From: Oscillospiraceae bacterium
GTDB lineage: Bacteria; Bacillota; Clostridia; Oscillospirales; Ruminococcaceae
Length of the DNA stretch: 64,000 nt
NCBI GenBank assembly: GCA_009780025.1
Contig: WRAV01000006.1
Coordinates: 1 to 64,000 of the forward strand
Direction: 5' to 3'
The notes under the pieces are model-generated. The model ran no database searches, was not told the origin of the DNA, and saw nothing but the letters and a program-made list of their open reading frames with translations. This document shows positions 43,867 through 53,638 of this stretch, piece by piece; position 1 is the stretch's first letter, and the number at the start of each line of letters is the position of its first letter. The translations under genes and the position numbers were made by a program.

Positions 43867-44784
43867 ATGTATCGCCTTGCGGATGTTAAACAGGCCCTCA
43901 CCAACAAGACGCCCCCTGCGGCTTTCCGCCCAACGATGGGCCGTAAAGGTTGGGCAACAGGAATGCCGTTCCTGCTGCCCGGCCTAATCGGGTTTGCGCT
44001 CTTTTTTATCTGGCCGTTTGGCATCTCGGTAGGGTATGCTTTTTTGGACAGACCGGTCGGCGGCTCGTTTGTGGGGTTTGCGAACTTTGCTGACCTGCTC
44101 ACCAACCGGGCTTATCTGCTGGGCCTTACCAACACCTTGCGGTTTATCGGCATCTCAGTGCCGATAAACCTTGCACTCTCGCTGGGCGTTGCCATGCTGA
44201 TAAACAAACTGCCTCGACACAAGGAGCTAATCTCGCTCTTCTTCCTCATACCACTGGTGATTCCGTCAGGGTCGATGGTCTCCTTTTGGCACAGTCTATT
44301 TGCTCTGGATGGCGCGCTCAACGGTTTTTTGCACGGCTTTGGCATCGAGCGGATAAACTGGCTAAACTCAGACCTTGCCATGTTTGTAATGGTGCTTATC
44401 TTCGTTTGGAAGAACCTCGGATACAACATGATACTCTACCTTGCCGGGCTTTCCAGCGTCCCGCGCGACTGCTACGAAGCCGCCTGGGTAGACGGTGCAA
44501 AGCCTTGGCAAACTTTCCGGCACATCACGCTCCCTCACCTTATGCCAACAACTGTGCTGGCGCTCATCATGTCGATCATCAACTCGTTTAAGGTGTTCCG
44601 GGAGATATTCCTCATCACCGGCGCCTATCCTCATCCAAGCATTTACACCCTGCAGCACTTCATGAACAACATGTTTGCCTCGCTCAACTATCCGCGGCTG
44701 ACCACAGCCACGACAATACTTGTGGCGGGTATCGCGATTTTCACCCAAGTGCTTCTCCGGTTTGAAAGGAAGATTTCAGCATGA
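43867..44784 (+). CDS. ABC sugar permease, MalF/UgpA type
   Basis: A 305-aa protein with six helices. The cytosolic EAA loop reads YEAAWVDGAKPWQTFRHITLPHL. LLPGLIGFALFFIWPFGISVGYAF is the usual helix 1. An AGGAG site lies before the ATG. It overlaps the next permease gene by 4 bases. Confidence 0.92.
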   Translation: MYRLADVKQALTNKTPPAAFRPTMGRKGWATGMPFLLPGLIGFALFFIWPFGISVGYAFLDRPVGGSFVGFANFADLLTNRAYLLGLTNTLRFIGISVPINLALSLGVAMLINKLPRHKELISLFFLIPLVIPSGSMVSFWHSLFALDGALNGFLHGFGIERINWLNSDLAMFVMVLIFVWKNLGYNMILYLAGLSSVPRDCYEAAWVDGAKPWQTFRHITLPHLMPTTVLALIMSIINSFKVFREIFLITGAYPHPSIYTLQHFMNNMFASLNYPRLTTATTILVAGIAIFTQVLLRFERKISA

Positions 44785-45656
44785 GCGGACACAGGGCACT
44801 AAAAGAAAAGCTACTGCTGCCGCTTATGGTCTGCCTTGGGCTGATTATGCTTTTCCCGCTAATTGTCACATTCACGAACTCGTTTATGAGCGAGGCGGAA
44901 ATCGCGCTGCGCTACACCTCCCGCCTGACCACTTTCGACATTGCAGATGGCATCACCAGGCGGTTTATCGATATGGGCCTCATCCCACAGCGTGTAACAA
45001 CCGAGCAGTATGCGGAAGTGCTTATAAACCAGCCCTCGTTTATGGTGTTGATGACAAACTCAATGCGGCTCACCCTGCCCGTGGTTGCCGGCAGCCTGGT
45101 TATCTCTGCGCTCACAGCATACGGATTTACAATCTGGCGGTTCCGATTTAAAGAAGCCGTCTTCGCGGTCTATATAGTCGTAATGCTCATGCCGCTACAG
45201 GCAGTGCTGGTACCTAACTTTATCATAGCCGACATGATGGGCATCCGCGAGAGCCACCTAGCGATTATTCTGCCTGGTATCTTCTCGCCATTTGGGGTAT
45301 TTCTCATGCGGCAGAGCATGAAGGTGATTCCCTCGGCATATTTCGAGGCGGCAAGGATAGATGGCGCAAGCGAGTGGTATATCTTTTCGCGCGTGGTTAT
45401 GCCACAGCTCAAGTCAACCATAGCGGCTCTGACCATGCTCACCTTTATAGAGTACTGGAACATTGTAGAGCAGGCAATTATTTTTATTACTGATTACAGG
45501 CAGGAGCCACTCTCGGTTTATCTTTCCCGCATTGCGGCGGGGCGGATGGGGCTTGTGTTTGCAGCCTCGTGTATCTATATGTTTTTGCCGCTGTGGTTTT
45601 TGATGGTCGGGCAAAAGGATCTTAAAAAAGGCATCGAACTCTCGGGGGTGAAGTAG
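44781..45656 (+). CDS. ABC sugar permease, MalG/UgpE type
   Basis: A 291-aa protein with six helices. The EAA loop is YFEAARIDGASEWYIFSRVVMPQLK, and GVFLMRQSMKVIPSAYFEA precedes it. The C-terminal QKDLKKGIELSGVK is the family's standard ending. It is coupled by ATGA overlap to the other permease and is 2 bp from the HlyD-type adaptor gene. Confidence 0.92.
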   Translation: MSGHRALKEKLLLPLMVCLGLIMLFPLIVTFTNSFMSEAEIALRYTSRLTTFDIADGITRRFIDMGLIPQRVTTEQYAEVLINQPSFMVLMTNSMRLTLPVVAGSLVISALTAYGFTIWRFRFKEAVFAVYIVVMLMPLQAVLVPNFIIADMMGIRESHLAIILPGIFSPFGVFLMRQSMKVIPSAYFEAARIDGASEWYIFSRVVMPQLKSTIAALTMLTFIEYWNIVEQAIIFITDYRQEPLSVYLSRIAAGRMGLVFAASCIYMFLPLWFLMVGQKDLKKGIELSGVK

Positions 45657-45658
45657 CA

Positions 45659-47161
45659 ATGGATAACGAGCAATTGGCAATCAACCATAAGGATACGTCT
45701 CTGCCCGAGCGGCAAGATAAGCTATCGTACCACAAAACCCGAAGGACTATGCCTAAACTGAACGTAAAAAAGGTCGGCGCAATTTTTCTCGCGCTGATAG
45801 TGCTGCTAATATTTTTCTCGCGGACTATATACGAGCACAACTTGCCAAGGGTGACCGCTGTAAGGCCACAGGTCGGCAGGCTCTCCAAGCTGGAGGTCTC
45901 GCGCGGGGTGGCCGCACACGCGGAGGTCGAGAATATCTTTGCGGCGGTGACAGGCATTGTTGAGGAAGTGCTCGTTAGAGAAGGCGAGGCAGCCCAAGAA
46001 GGGCAAGAGCTCCTCCACTTGAGCTTCGATAGAGCCGACGCCGAGCGCAGACTTGCCGACCTGCAAAACTCCCGGGGCAGGATAAATAACGATATACAAA
46101 ACCTAAATCTGCAAATAGAGCGGCTAAACCGCCAAATCGCGGACTTGACAAATGAGAGCTATGTGGAAGAATACGTATCCCGCCACCAATTGGACACTTT
46201 GGCGGTGGATATCCGCATGGCACGGGCTGAGCTGGACTTTGCGCGGGACGTTTACAACGACGCCAGGGACAACCGCAGCCGCTACGACGAAAGCCACGAA
46301 GCGTACAGACGAGCGCGGCTGGATATGGACAGGGCACAGGCAAGGCTGCAAAGCCTGCAACTCCAGCAGCAGGAAGCGGAAAGAAGCTTCGAAAGGCAGC
46401 AGGAACGTGAGCGTGAATCGGTAACCGAGCGCGAACAAAGTCGCCAGACCCGCCTCGCCGATCTTCAGGGGGAGGTCGCATCACTGCAAAATACCGTGCG
46501 CTCGCGAGGCCTAGACCTTGAGGGAATATCACTGCAGGAGGAGCCTTACCGCAGGGCACTCGAAGATTTCGAGACCTTTGCAGTTATCACCGCTCCAACA
46601 TCCGGGACAGTGCTTTCGATGAATGTCGTAAGCGGCGAACTTGTCCGAGAAAACCAACTCATGGCCTCGGTTGGAGTAACGGGAGAATTTGTGGTGGAGT
46701 GCATTGTCTCGCTGGACAACAACTTTGTCATACCCGGGGACCTGGCCGAGCTCAGCAATATGTCGCACCGGCTTACCGGCACAGTGCTGAACGTCACCCC
46801 AGCAGCGCACGGCAAAATAGTGCAGGTTGGGTTTACCTCCGACCAGGTCACTCCCGGCGAAACATTCGACGTCACCTTCCGAAAAGACAGTGAGACCACC
46901 TTTACGTTGGTGCCCAACGGCGCGCTTCGCCAAGACAACGACGGCTTCTTTGTCAACCAGGTAAGGCGCCGGGACGGCATAATGGGAACGGAGTACTATC
47001 TCACACGGGTGCCGGTATTCATCGGTGATAGCGACAACAGTAATACCGCCATTGTCCAGGGCATAACCTTCTTCGAGCCGATAGCGCATATCAGCAGCAG
47101 GTCGGTTTCCCCCGGAGATGTCATATTCCTTGAAAACGAGGCTGATTTTTTTGAAAGCTAA
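45659..47161 (+). CDS. HlyD/MacA-type membrane-fusion adaptor
   Basis: A 500-aa protein with a membrane anchor near 38-57. A first half-barrel/lipoyl segment follows (GIVEEVLVREGEAAQEGQELLHL), then a long coiled coil (about 125-290). The second lipoyl half (VITAPTSGTVLSMNVVSGELV) and beta domains close the protein. Such adaptors join inner-membrane transporters to export ducts, or in Gram-positives modulate permeases. It begins 2 bp after the MalG-type gene. Its partner is the FtsX/MacB-like protein downstream. No MacB ATPase is present. Confidence 0.85.
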   Translation: MDNEQLAINHKDTSLPERQDKLSYHKTRRTMPKLNVKKVGAIFLALIVLLIFFSRTIYEHNLPRVTAVRPQVGRLSKLEVSRGVAAHAEVENIFAAVTGIVEEVLVREGEAAQEGQELLHLSFDRADAERRLADLQNSRGRINNDIQNLNLQIERLNRQIADLTNESYVEEYVSRHQLDTLAVDIRMARAELDFARDVYNDARDNRSRYDESHEAYRRARLDMDRAQARLQSLQLQQQEAERSFERQQERERESVTEREQSRQTRLADLQGEVASLQNTVRSRGLDLEGISLQEEPYRRALEDFETFAVITAPTSGTVLSMNVVSGELVRENQLMASVGVTGEFVVECIVSLDNNFVIPGDLAELSNMSHRLTGTVLNVTPAAHGKIVQVGFTSDQVTPGETFDVTFRKDSETTFTLVPNGALRQDNDGFFVNQVRRRDGIMGTEYYLTRVPVFIGDSDNSNTAIVQGITFFEPIAHISSRSVSPGDVIFLENEADFFES

Positions 47162-48218
47162 GGCGCGTGTATTGCTCATGTCTATAGCTGCGATATTATT
47201 GGCTACATTGTTTGCTCTCTCATTTCTAGCTGAGAGGGCAGGCCACAGCGGTCTCATGTTGGTTATACCAACCAGCGGAGCCATCGGCCAAATTGCCCTC
47301 ACCACGGCAGAGAGGCTGCGCGACGAGGGCCTGTTGCTCACCTATGAGATATCCAGTCACGCTGCGGTGGAAGCTCTTAATTCTCGACACTCGGCGATAT
47401 TGATCGGAACCAACAGCACGTACTTGGATATAACCGGCCACCGCCTGATTTCCGGCGGATTTTTCACTCAATCCGCATGGGATGGGCAAAGTAGAGTTGC
47501 CACTCTAAACGAAAGCGCCGCCTTCGCTATCTTTGGCGGCACAAATATTGATGGGCTCACTATAAGCATTGGCGGCCAACCATGGACAGTCGTCGGGGTA
47601 ATCGATGACGGACAGAAGGATAATCTGAATATATACGTTCCCAGCTCGGTCGGGGGCGGGGACATCCGCTCGTTTATGATACTTATGCCAGACGGGTCCG
47701 GTCATGCATATGTAGTAAACACTCTGGGCGGCTTTGGTATCCGCGAGGGCGAGTATGACTTTATAAACCTTTCCAGAGTGGCCGGTGTCGCCGGAGAAAG
47801 ATTTTCAGTAGCATGGAAAATTGCAGCTTGTCTCGCAACCATACTGCTTGGGGCAAAAGTGACTTCTTTTGTGAGGAAGATATATCTTGCCTGTAAGCAG
47901 GAGCTCGTCCAGTATTACCCGCGCGAACTGCTAGCCCGGAGGAGAGCGGATATAGCCAAAGCCGGTGTAGCATTGGCACTTTTAGCTGGCGGCATAGCGG
48001 CCGCGCTGAATTTATCACTGCAGGTGCTGGCGACTACCCTTAGGTGGCAGGAGATTTCTCTGCCTGTGTGGTATCCCAGCGCGGACTTCGCGTATAAGCT
48101 TGCATGGCTGCGTGATTTTCACACAGTTGGAACTTGGGTGTTTAGCGCGTATCTTCTAACCACCTTCGCAGTGGCCACAGGACATATAATCACCGCCTGG
48201 GGGAAGAGCTCCGGATAA
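47151..48218 (+). CDS. MacB/FtsX-like permease without ATPase domain
   Basis: A 355-aa protein with TTG start inside the adaptor's end; the longer frame from 47118 lacks a ribosome site. A hydrophobic helix is present near 7-28. A MacB periplasmic core-like domain follows (SGGFFTQSAWDGQSRVATLN, TISIGGQPWTVVGVIDDG). Three helices follow (about 225-240, 275-300 and 325-345). The order resembles the permease half of MacB or FtsX, but the usual helix count is reduced. It overlaps the adaptor and ends 3 bp from the convergent glycosylase gene. Exact role unknown. Confidence 0.7.
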   Translation: MKAKARVLLMSIAAILLATLFALSFLAERAGHSGLMLVIPTSGAIGQIALTTAERLRDEGLLLTYEISSHAAVEALNSRHSAILIGTNSTYLDITGHRLISGGFFTQSAWDGQSRVATLNESAAFAIFGGTNIDGLTISIGGQPWTVVGVIDDGQKDNLNIYVPSSVGGGDIRSFMILMPDGSGHAYVVNTLGGFGIREGEYDFINLSRVAGVAGERFSVAWKIAACLATILLGAKVTSFVRKIYLACKQELVQYYPRELLARRRADIAKAGVALALLAGGIAAALNLSLQVLATTLRWQEISLPVWYPSADFAYKLAWLRDFHTVGTWVFSAYLLTTFAVATGHIITAWGKSSG

Positions 48219-48221
48219 AAA

Positions 48222-48722
48222 TCACCTGGCTATAAAGCGCCACTGACGCATCTTATCCTCTTCGCTAGCGTAATTAATCCCCACACGCGGAGTAGTAGTA
48301 TACGAGGGCTGCACGCCACCTTCCAGCCAAAGCGCATTAGAGTTAATCAAATCTTCTTTATTCAGGCTCATATCAATCTGCAAAGCCTTGGTTAAGCGAC
48401 CTGGGCCTGATATACCCTCTACCCCACGAATCAGCACACATTCCGGTTCATTAATACCCGCCACAACAATATTCAGCAAGTGGTGAATACCATAACACAA
48501 ATAGACATAGGCGGTTCCTCCAACACCGTACATAACGTCTGTGCGTGGTGTCCTGCCCCGGTGCGCGTGGCAGGCGGTATCATTTTCGCCGGCGTAAGCC
48601 TCTGTTTCAGCTATTGAAAACCTCATAATATCGTTGCCGACTCTGCGGCAAAGTACCTTGCCCAGCAAAAGCGGCGCAAGATAAACAGCGGGGCGTTTGT
48701 AAAAATCTAAAGGCAAACGCAT
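48222..48722 (-). CDS. DNA-3-methyladenine glycosylase (AAG/MPG type)
   Basis: A 166-aa base-excision repair enzyme. LDFYKRPAVYLAPLLLGKVL, AETEAYAGENDTACHAHRGRTPR (with the active-site Glu region), GVGGTAYVYLCYGIHHLLNIV and the DNA-intercalating/catalytic GISGPGRLTKAL are all present. It is shorter than many homologues (about 190-200 aa) mainly at the C-terminus, but the ending is plausible (GINYASEEDKMRQWRF). It removes alkylated purines. It is monocistronic and convergent with the permease gene. Confidence 0.92.
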   Translation of the reverse strand: MRLPLDFYKRPAVYLAPLLLGKVLCRRVGNDIMRFSIAETEAYAGENDTACHAHRGRTPRTDVMYGVGGTAYVYLCYGIHHLLNIVVAGINEPECVLIRGVEGISGPGRLTKALQIDMSLNKEDLINSNALWLEGGVQPSYTTTPRVGINYASEEDKMRQWRFIAR

Positions 48723-49120
48723 TTGCAGTGTCCTTTCTGTAATTATTCAGAATCTCCCGGATTTAGTGGGTTAAAATTAAAACACCAGCAAATCGCAAGT
48801 TTATTGGCGTTGGTTTTTGGTGGCTGAAACGTATTGCTTCCATTGGCAGGAGGCACAACACGCTAGACTTTGCTACGCAAAATCCGTGTGGCAGAGGCAA
48901 GCCTCTGTATCCCAAAGTGGCTACGCCGCTTCAAACATACCCACGGTCGTTTACAGCAATTCAAACGGCTGTAAACAGGAGTGCCATCAATATTATCAAA
49001 GCAGCGGCTAATATTTCTCATTATGCCGTTGACGGGCGATTGCCTTTTGTGTAAAAACGGCTGATTCCTTGTGCAGTTTGACGGCGATTTTCTACTTCAA
49101 ATAATGTTCAGAAAATATAT
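48723..49120. other. Gene-free stretch with one hairpin
   Basis: No gene is visible. A perfect 9-bp stem (gtttacagc / gctgtaaac, 48949-48976) stands out; it lacks a U-run. The stretch separates the glycosylase promoter from the 3' end of the nuclease gene. Confidence 0.45.
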
Positions 49121-50599
49121 CTAATGCAAGTAATATCGTATGGTTAATCTCGAACCTAAACCACTTGGCGGAGACTGTAACACCTCATCGTCATCTAGCT
49201 TACATGCTTTCATAGCGGAACAAACCATCGCAGTTTTTTGGTAATTGCCTTCGACGTTTTCCCTAATAATGTCTCCTGCAACAATGTCCAAATATTCCGC
49301 ACCCTTAGTTTTTGCTTCGTCCAACATGGAGCGTATAATTGCTTTGATTTCGCCAGTTTGATTTAATTGCTCAATAGAAAATCCAAGTCGCTTGGCCATA
49401 TCAATGAAAACATCAATGCTCCCTGCGTCCCACTGTGTAGATACTGCAATTTCGCAACCCGAAAGAGCAATTGGTTCGTTGATGAAATGTCTTTTGTGCT
49501 TTGTGCGCTCATAAATTTCTTCCGCCTTGGAAAGAGGTGCTATTATGTTAAGAGTAGGATGATGGAAGGCTTGTAATAAATCTTCCATAGATATACTAGG
49601 ATTACTCGCGACATAGCTCTGTATAACAGCCAAAACCAAACGATTTTTTATGTATACTTGTCCATTGAATTTATACTTAGTATAATCACGATTGGAAGCT
49701 TTACTGACCGCCTGTAAACTTTCATGTATACGGTCACGTTCCTCTTGCTCTAACTCTGGATTATCTGCTAAAGCGTTGAGCGCAGCAGTTAATAAATCTT
49801 TGTTATTTCCCCAAAAGTTTAAGAGCAATTCCCTTTCGCGTGAGCTGACTGCCATAATCACTTCACCTCCATCGAAATCGTCAAATTGTAAGGATGGCTG
49901 ACTAAGTGTTCGTAGGTATTCTTCAATAAATACCCTTGCATCTTGTGGCGTACATTCCGATAAACACGGCTCTAAAACATAGTCAACAAGATATTGATAG
50001 TTTAAACCAATGAACTGTTTACAGTCGCACGTTGGAGATGCTAACATCTCAAAATCGCTGTTGGAAATAGGAGATAAAAATAAGTAAACCGATTCTCCGT
50101 CAAGGTTTTCACCATATGTATAGTAACGATTTGTTTGTTCCTTACCCTCTTTAGACTTAACTTTGTTTTCAAGTATAATGTTTATAGTCTTGATTACTTG
50201 CTCGCTGCTAAAGTCAAAAGAGAGAAATAAATCTAGCCGGTCATTGGCAGAGGTTGCATGTTCTCGCTCACATATGATGTGTTCAAGTGTATATCCACCA
50301 CAAACGATAATATCTTCGATGCCTTCTGGAAATTGTAACTGCTCGTTTTCGGCTTGCAACTTGTTTTTAACAAGCACTAAAAGTTCCAACAAGCGCCTAA
50401 GAGCAAAATCGTTAAGCTCATGGCTCTCCGTTGGGGAAAGCAACCAATGTAAAAAATAACTATGTATATTCTCTTTTCTGGAGATTCCCAAAATATTAAA
50501 AAAGGATTTTTTCTTGTAATATCGGCTTAGTTGCTTAAACTCGTTACTGTTATTCAAGTTTATAATTTGTTCGTGCAAGCGATGCAGATTATCGTCCAC
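49121..50599 (-). CDS. PD-(D/E)XK nuclease-family protein
   Basis: A 492-aa protein. Residues about 40-215 carry a PD-(D/E)XK core of the PDDEXK_4 type: SRKENIHSYFLHWLLSP, then SANDRLDLFLSF (Asp) and NIILENKVKSKEGKEQTNRY (ExK), then QIxxL-like YLVDYVLEP. The C-terminal 170 residues look like a separate domain (FIDMAKRLGFSIEQ, LSGCEIAVSTQWDAGSID). Such stand-alone nucleases occur in defence islands, but no methylase or ATPase partner is nearby. AT-rich codons and a position near a tRNA gene suggest acquisition. The ATG has GAAAGGAG upstream. Confidence 0.75.
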   Translation of the reverse strand: MDDNLHRLHEQIINLNNSNEFKQLSRYYKKKSFFNILGISRKENIHSYFLHWLLSPTESHELNDFALRRLLELLVLVKNKLQAENEQLQFPEGIEDIIVCGGYTLEHIICEREHATSANDRLDLFLSFDFSSEQVIKTINIILENKVKSKEGKEQTNRYYTYGENLDGESVYLFLSPISNSDFEMLASPTCDCKQFIGLNYQYLVDYVLEPCLSECTPQDARVFIEEYLRTLSQPSLQFDDFDGGEVIMAVSSRERELLLNFWGNNKDLLTAALNALADNPELEQEERDRIHESLQAVSKASNRDYTKYKFNGQVYIKNRLVLAVIQSYVASNPSISMEDLLQAFHHPTLNIIAPLSKAEEIYERTKHKRHFINEPIALSGCEIAVSTQWDAGSIDVFIDMAKRLGFSIEQLNQTGEIKAIIRSMLDEAKTKGAEYLDIVAGDIIRENVEGNYQKTAMVCSAMKACKLDDDEVLQSPPSGLGSRLTIRYYLH

Positions 50600-50709
50600 T
50601 GAAAATCTCCTTTCGCTATGTAAATTCGCTAATTTTCATCTTTATATACTCAGTATAGCACATTATGGATAGCTTCTCAATGCCCACGCCAAAGCCTATT
50701 TAAGCGGAA

Positions 50710-50766
50710 GAACAAATGCGAACGCCTCCCCGACAAAGAAAAATCGGGTAGAGTTCGCATTTGTTC
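50710..50766. terminator. Long hairpin downstream of tRNA-Ser
   Basis: A perfect 14-bp stem (gaacaaatgcgaac / gttcgcatttgttc) encloses a second cccga/tcggg pairing. It lies directly after the tRNA 3' end on the minus strand and probably terminates that transcript. Its size also fits a small palindromic repeat. Confidence 0.6.
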
Positions 50767-50770
50767 CATT

Positions 50771-50862
50771 TGGCGGAGAGAGAGGGATTCGAACCCTCGG
50801 TAGGGTATTAGCCTACACACGATTTCCAGTCGTGCGCCTTAGACCAGCTCAGCCATCTCTCC
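50771..50862 (-). tRNA. tRNA-Ser (anticodon GGA)
   Basis: On the minus strand the gene starts GGAGAGATGGCTGAG and ends with encoded CCA. Acceptor stem GGAGAGA/TCTCTCC, anticodon loop CTGGAAA (GGA, reads UCC/UCU), a long class-II variable arm, and TTCGAATCC in the T-loop are all present. Total length 92 nt. It lies between the nuclease gene and the cysteine-rich protein gene. Confidence 0.96.
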
Positions 50863-51214
50863 GTATGCTAATTAATTTAACTCAAACTGGCAAGCCTGGC
50901 GAATACGCAACAAACATATTATATCAGCAAAAATGCGATTGTCAAGATATGAGAGCACAGTTAACTGTACCGGCCATATGCAAATAGGTTTACTCCATAT
51001 AAACTCTTACACAATTTAGGGGTTGCAGGGTGCCTGCGGGATTGAACTTTACCGATATTTCTGTTAAGCTACTGTTAGACATAAATGGATTGCTCTTGCC
51101 CATAAGTAATGCCCCCAATATATTGGCAAAAAAGCCGGGATAAAACGGGAAAGCCCGTTGCCCAGGCCTTTTATTTGCAAGTACGATTTTTATTAGCGGA
51201 GGGCTAGTTATCAA

Positions 51215-51496
51215 GTGGAAAACAGCTACAGATTTTTTCGGAACAATTCATGCAAATACTTTCCATGTCATCAGTTGCCGCAGGAAGTGGAGTTTAACTG
51301 CCTGTTCTGTTACTGCCCGCTATATGCCCTGGGTGAAGATTGCGAAGGCCTCTTCACCCATACTGACGATGGATTAAAATGTTGCGCTCAGTGCCACCTG
51401 CCGCACCTGCCGGATTACTACGATACAATTATAAACAAGCTGGGAGAATTAGCCTGTCCGCCGGATGCCAAGCCACAAGAGCCCTACAAGACCTAG
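51215..51496 (+). CDS. Cysteine-rich small-domain protein
   Basis: A 93-aa protein with the Cys-rich small-domain pattern: FRNNSCKYFPCH, FNCLFCYCPLYAL and LKCCAQCHLPH. Eleven cysteines suggest metal or cluster binding. Such proteins are seen near cobamide genes in Clostridia, but none are here. The start is GTG with GGAGGG 11 bases upstream. It ends 14 bp from the convergent spo0A gene. Confidence 0.8.
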   Translation: MENSYRFFRNNSCKYFPCHQLPQEVEFNCLFCYCPLYALGEDCEGLFTHTDDGLKCCAQCHLPHLPDYYDTIINKLGELACPPDAKPQEPYKT

Positions 51497-51510
51497 GAAC
51501 ACCGGCCAAC

Positions 51511-52281
51511 CTACCCTGCGAATTTTTTCTTCAGTCGCAATTTGTCGCTTATCATAGCGATAAATTCTGAGTTTGTGGGCTTGCCCCTACCGTTATGGAT
51601 AGTATATCCAAAGTAAGAGTTGAGCACGTCAACATCCCCTCTATCCCAGGCGACCTCAATTGCGTGGCGGATAGCCCGCTCAACCCGCGATGGGGTGGTC
51701 TTGCCTTTTTTGGCGACAGTTGGGTAGAGACGCTTGGTAACCGAGTTTATTATGTCCGCGTCTTCTGTAGCCAAAATAATCGATTCCCGCAAATAATGGT
51801 ATCCCTTTATGTGGGCAGGCACGCCGATTTGATGTATGATATCGGTTACCAAAAGCTCTAAGTCAAAAGCAGGTTTGCCGCCCCTTGAGGGACCGGCTTG
51901 CTGGTTCGCCGAGGCAAATTGTAACACCCGCTCAACAACCATTTCGGTGTCCACCGGTTTAAGGAAACAATATACGGCGCCCCCTGCGGTAAGCTGCTTT
52001 TCCAACATGGCATTGGCCGAGTTAGAAATAGTCATGAACAAAGGCATCTTGATATCCGGGTTGGCCCGCACCGCCTCCAGGATCTCAAGCGCGCCCCGCC
52101 CCGGCATAAAGACATCCATAAGAACAACGTCTGGTTGGTGCCGCTCAATCATAGCTAGCACCTCATTGCCGTCAAACGGGGCGCTAATAGTATCACAATC
52201 GCGCAACGAAAACGCGGCGGTGCATTTAGAGAAGAATTCCGTGGAGTCGCCCGAAATTAGCACGTTTAGCTTGGATGTCAT
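51511..52281 (-). CDS. spo0A: Sporulation master regulator Spo0A
   Basis: A 256-aa protein. The receiver has phosphoacceptor Asp in [12 protein letters not shown] and Lys in CFLKPVD. The effector domain has the Spo0A helix-turn-helix: [50 protein letters not shown] and [21 protein letters not shown]. The DNA-recognition segment is intact, so sporulation is likely in this organism. ATG 52281 follows AAAGGAG; the extra six residues of the track are not needed. Gene order spoIVB-spo0A is conserved in Bacillota. Confidence 0.97.
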   Translation of the reverse strand: MTSKLNVLISGDSTEFFSKCTAAFSLRDCDTISAPFDGNEVLAMIERHQPDVVLMDVFMPGRGALEILEAVRANPDIKMPLFMTISNSANAMLEKQLTAGGAVYCFLKPVDTEMVVERVLQFASANQQAGPSRGGKPAFDLELLVTDIIHQIGVPAHIKGYHYLRESIILATEDADIINSVTKRLYPTVAKKGKTTPSRVERAIRHAIEVAWDRGDVDVLNSYFGYTIHNGRGKPTNSEFIAMISDKLRLKKKFAG

Positions 52282-52324
52282 TATTATTCTCCTTTGCATT
52301 CAGAATTACGCCCTGACTTGATAT

Positions 52325-52353
52325 ATATTACCATATTCTGGAAAATGCTGCAA
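52325..52353 (-). promoter_or_regulatory. Candidate spo0A promoter
   Basis: On the minus strand: TTGCAG, 17-bp spacer, TAATAT, about 45 bp before the start. I see no clear Spo0A-box (TGNCGAA) beside it. Confidence 0.45.
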
Positions 52354-52417
52354 CCCCTTGTCTGATAATCTTGCTTATAAATATAATACCAAAAATTTGT
52401 ATATATTGTAAAGTATT

Positions 52418-53638
52418 TTATGCCACCAATCGACGATTTTCGATAATTTTCAGCTGTCTGTCCATATTTTCTGCGAAAATACCGTACCCTCTTGCGGGGT
52501 CGTTCACGAAAACGTGAGTAATTGCTCCCACAAGCTTTCCGTTTTGTATAATTGGAGAGCCGCTCATACCCTGCACTATGCCACCGGTTGCCGCTATAAG
52601 CCGCTCGTCATCTACTCTTATCACCATATTTTTAGTGGGTGAAATGTCGGAATGGTTCACCTTTTCGATAGTTATATCGAACGCCTGGGGCTTGTTGCCG
52701 GAAATGGTTGAAAGTATGGTCGCCGGACCGGGCTGCGCTTCCTGTTTGCGGGCCATGGGTATTGGATCGTGAGATAGAAAAGAGGCGGTGAGCTCGCCGA
52801 ATAGGCCTGCCTGGCTGTTTAGGCTTAGCTCTCCCAAAGGCGAGTGAGAAAGAAAGCTGCCCTTGAGCTCACCCGGCCGGCCGCTCTGCCCGGCGTTTAC
52901 CCCAGAGATGTTGACGTCCACGATTTTGCCGTGGCCCAGGGGCATAATTGCGCCGGTGTCAATATCGCAGACCGCGTGTCCAAGCCCGGCGAACATTCCG
53001 CTTTCCGGGTCGAAGTAAGTCATGGTTCCAATTCCCGCAGAAGAATCCCGCACCCAGATGCCGGCTTTATAGGCGTCGTCAAATTCAGATAGGGCGGGCG
53101 ACACCTCCAGCTCCAATTCCTCGCCGCCGCGCAGGAGAGTAAAGGCCAGCGCCTCTCCCTGGCTGTCGGATACCATCATTCGCACATCGCAACCTCGCTC
53201 CAGCTCCTGCCCGTCAATGTGGGTGAGAATGTCCCCCACCTTGATGCCGGCCTCCTTGGCGGGATTTACCAGAGTGCTTCCCTGCTGTACGTCGGTCATC
53301 CCAACCACCAGAATACCCTGGGTGTGCAAAGTAATGCCGAAGGGATTGCCACCAGGCACGACCATTCTGGATTCACCTTGCGAAATTACAGCCTGGGCCG
53401 GCTGTTCACGAAGGTAGACGTTGAGCCCAAATGTGTTGCCGTGCGTATCCGCTATCTTGGGCAGAAGGTTGCTGGTCTCAGCTAAGGTCAGGGAAAACCG
53501 CTGATTGACAATGAACTTTTCACCCTGGCCAAGACTTATGTCATCGGGTATGATATGCTGTATATATAATATAGTGGCAAAGAACAGGCAAGCGCACGCC
53601 GCCGCCAGCCCGGCTGTAGCCTTAATTAATCTCTTCAT
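52418..53638 (-). CDS. spoIVB: SpoIVB serine peptidase
   Basis: A 406-aa protein with an N-terminal membrane anchor (about 7-28). A PDZ domain follows (LVNPAKEAGIKVGDILTHIDG), then the S55 peptidase domain with catalytic His in FAGLGHAVCD and Ser in QGMSGSPIIQNGKL. SpoIVB is made in the forespore and triggers SpoIVFB cleavage of pro-sigma-K. It is upstream of spo0A in the same direction, as in Bacillus. Both catalytic motifs are intact. I could not place a clear sigma-F or sigma-G promoter. Confidence 0.96.
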   Translation of the reverse strand: MKRLIKATAGLAAACACLFFATILYIQHIIPDDISLGQGEKFIVNQRFSLTLAETSNLLPKIADTHGNTFGLNVYLREQPAQAVISQGESRMVVPGGNPFGITLHTQGILVVGMTDVQQGSTLVNPAKEAGIKVGDILTHIDGQELERGCDVRMMVSDSQGEALAFTLLRGGEELELEVSPALSEFDDAYKAGIWVRDSSAGIGTMTYFDPESGMFAGLGHAVCDIDTGAIMPLGHGKIVDVNISGVNAGQSGRPGELKGSFLSHSPLGELSLNSQAGLFGELTASFLSHDPIPMARKQEAQPGPATILSTISGNKPQAFDITIEKVNHSDISPTKNMVIRVDDERLIAATGGIVQGMSGSPIIQNGKLVGAITHVFVNDPARGYGIFAENMDRQLKIIENRRLVA

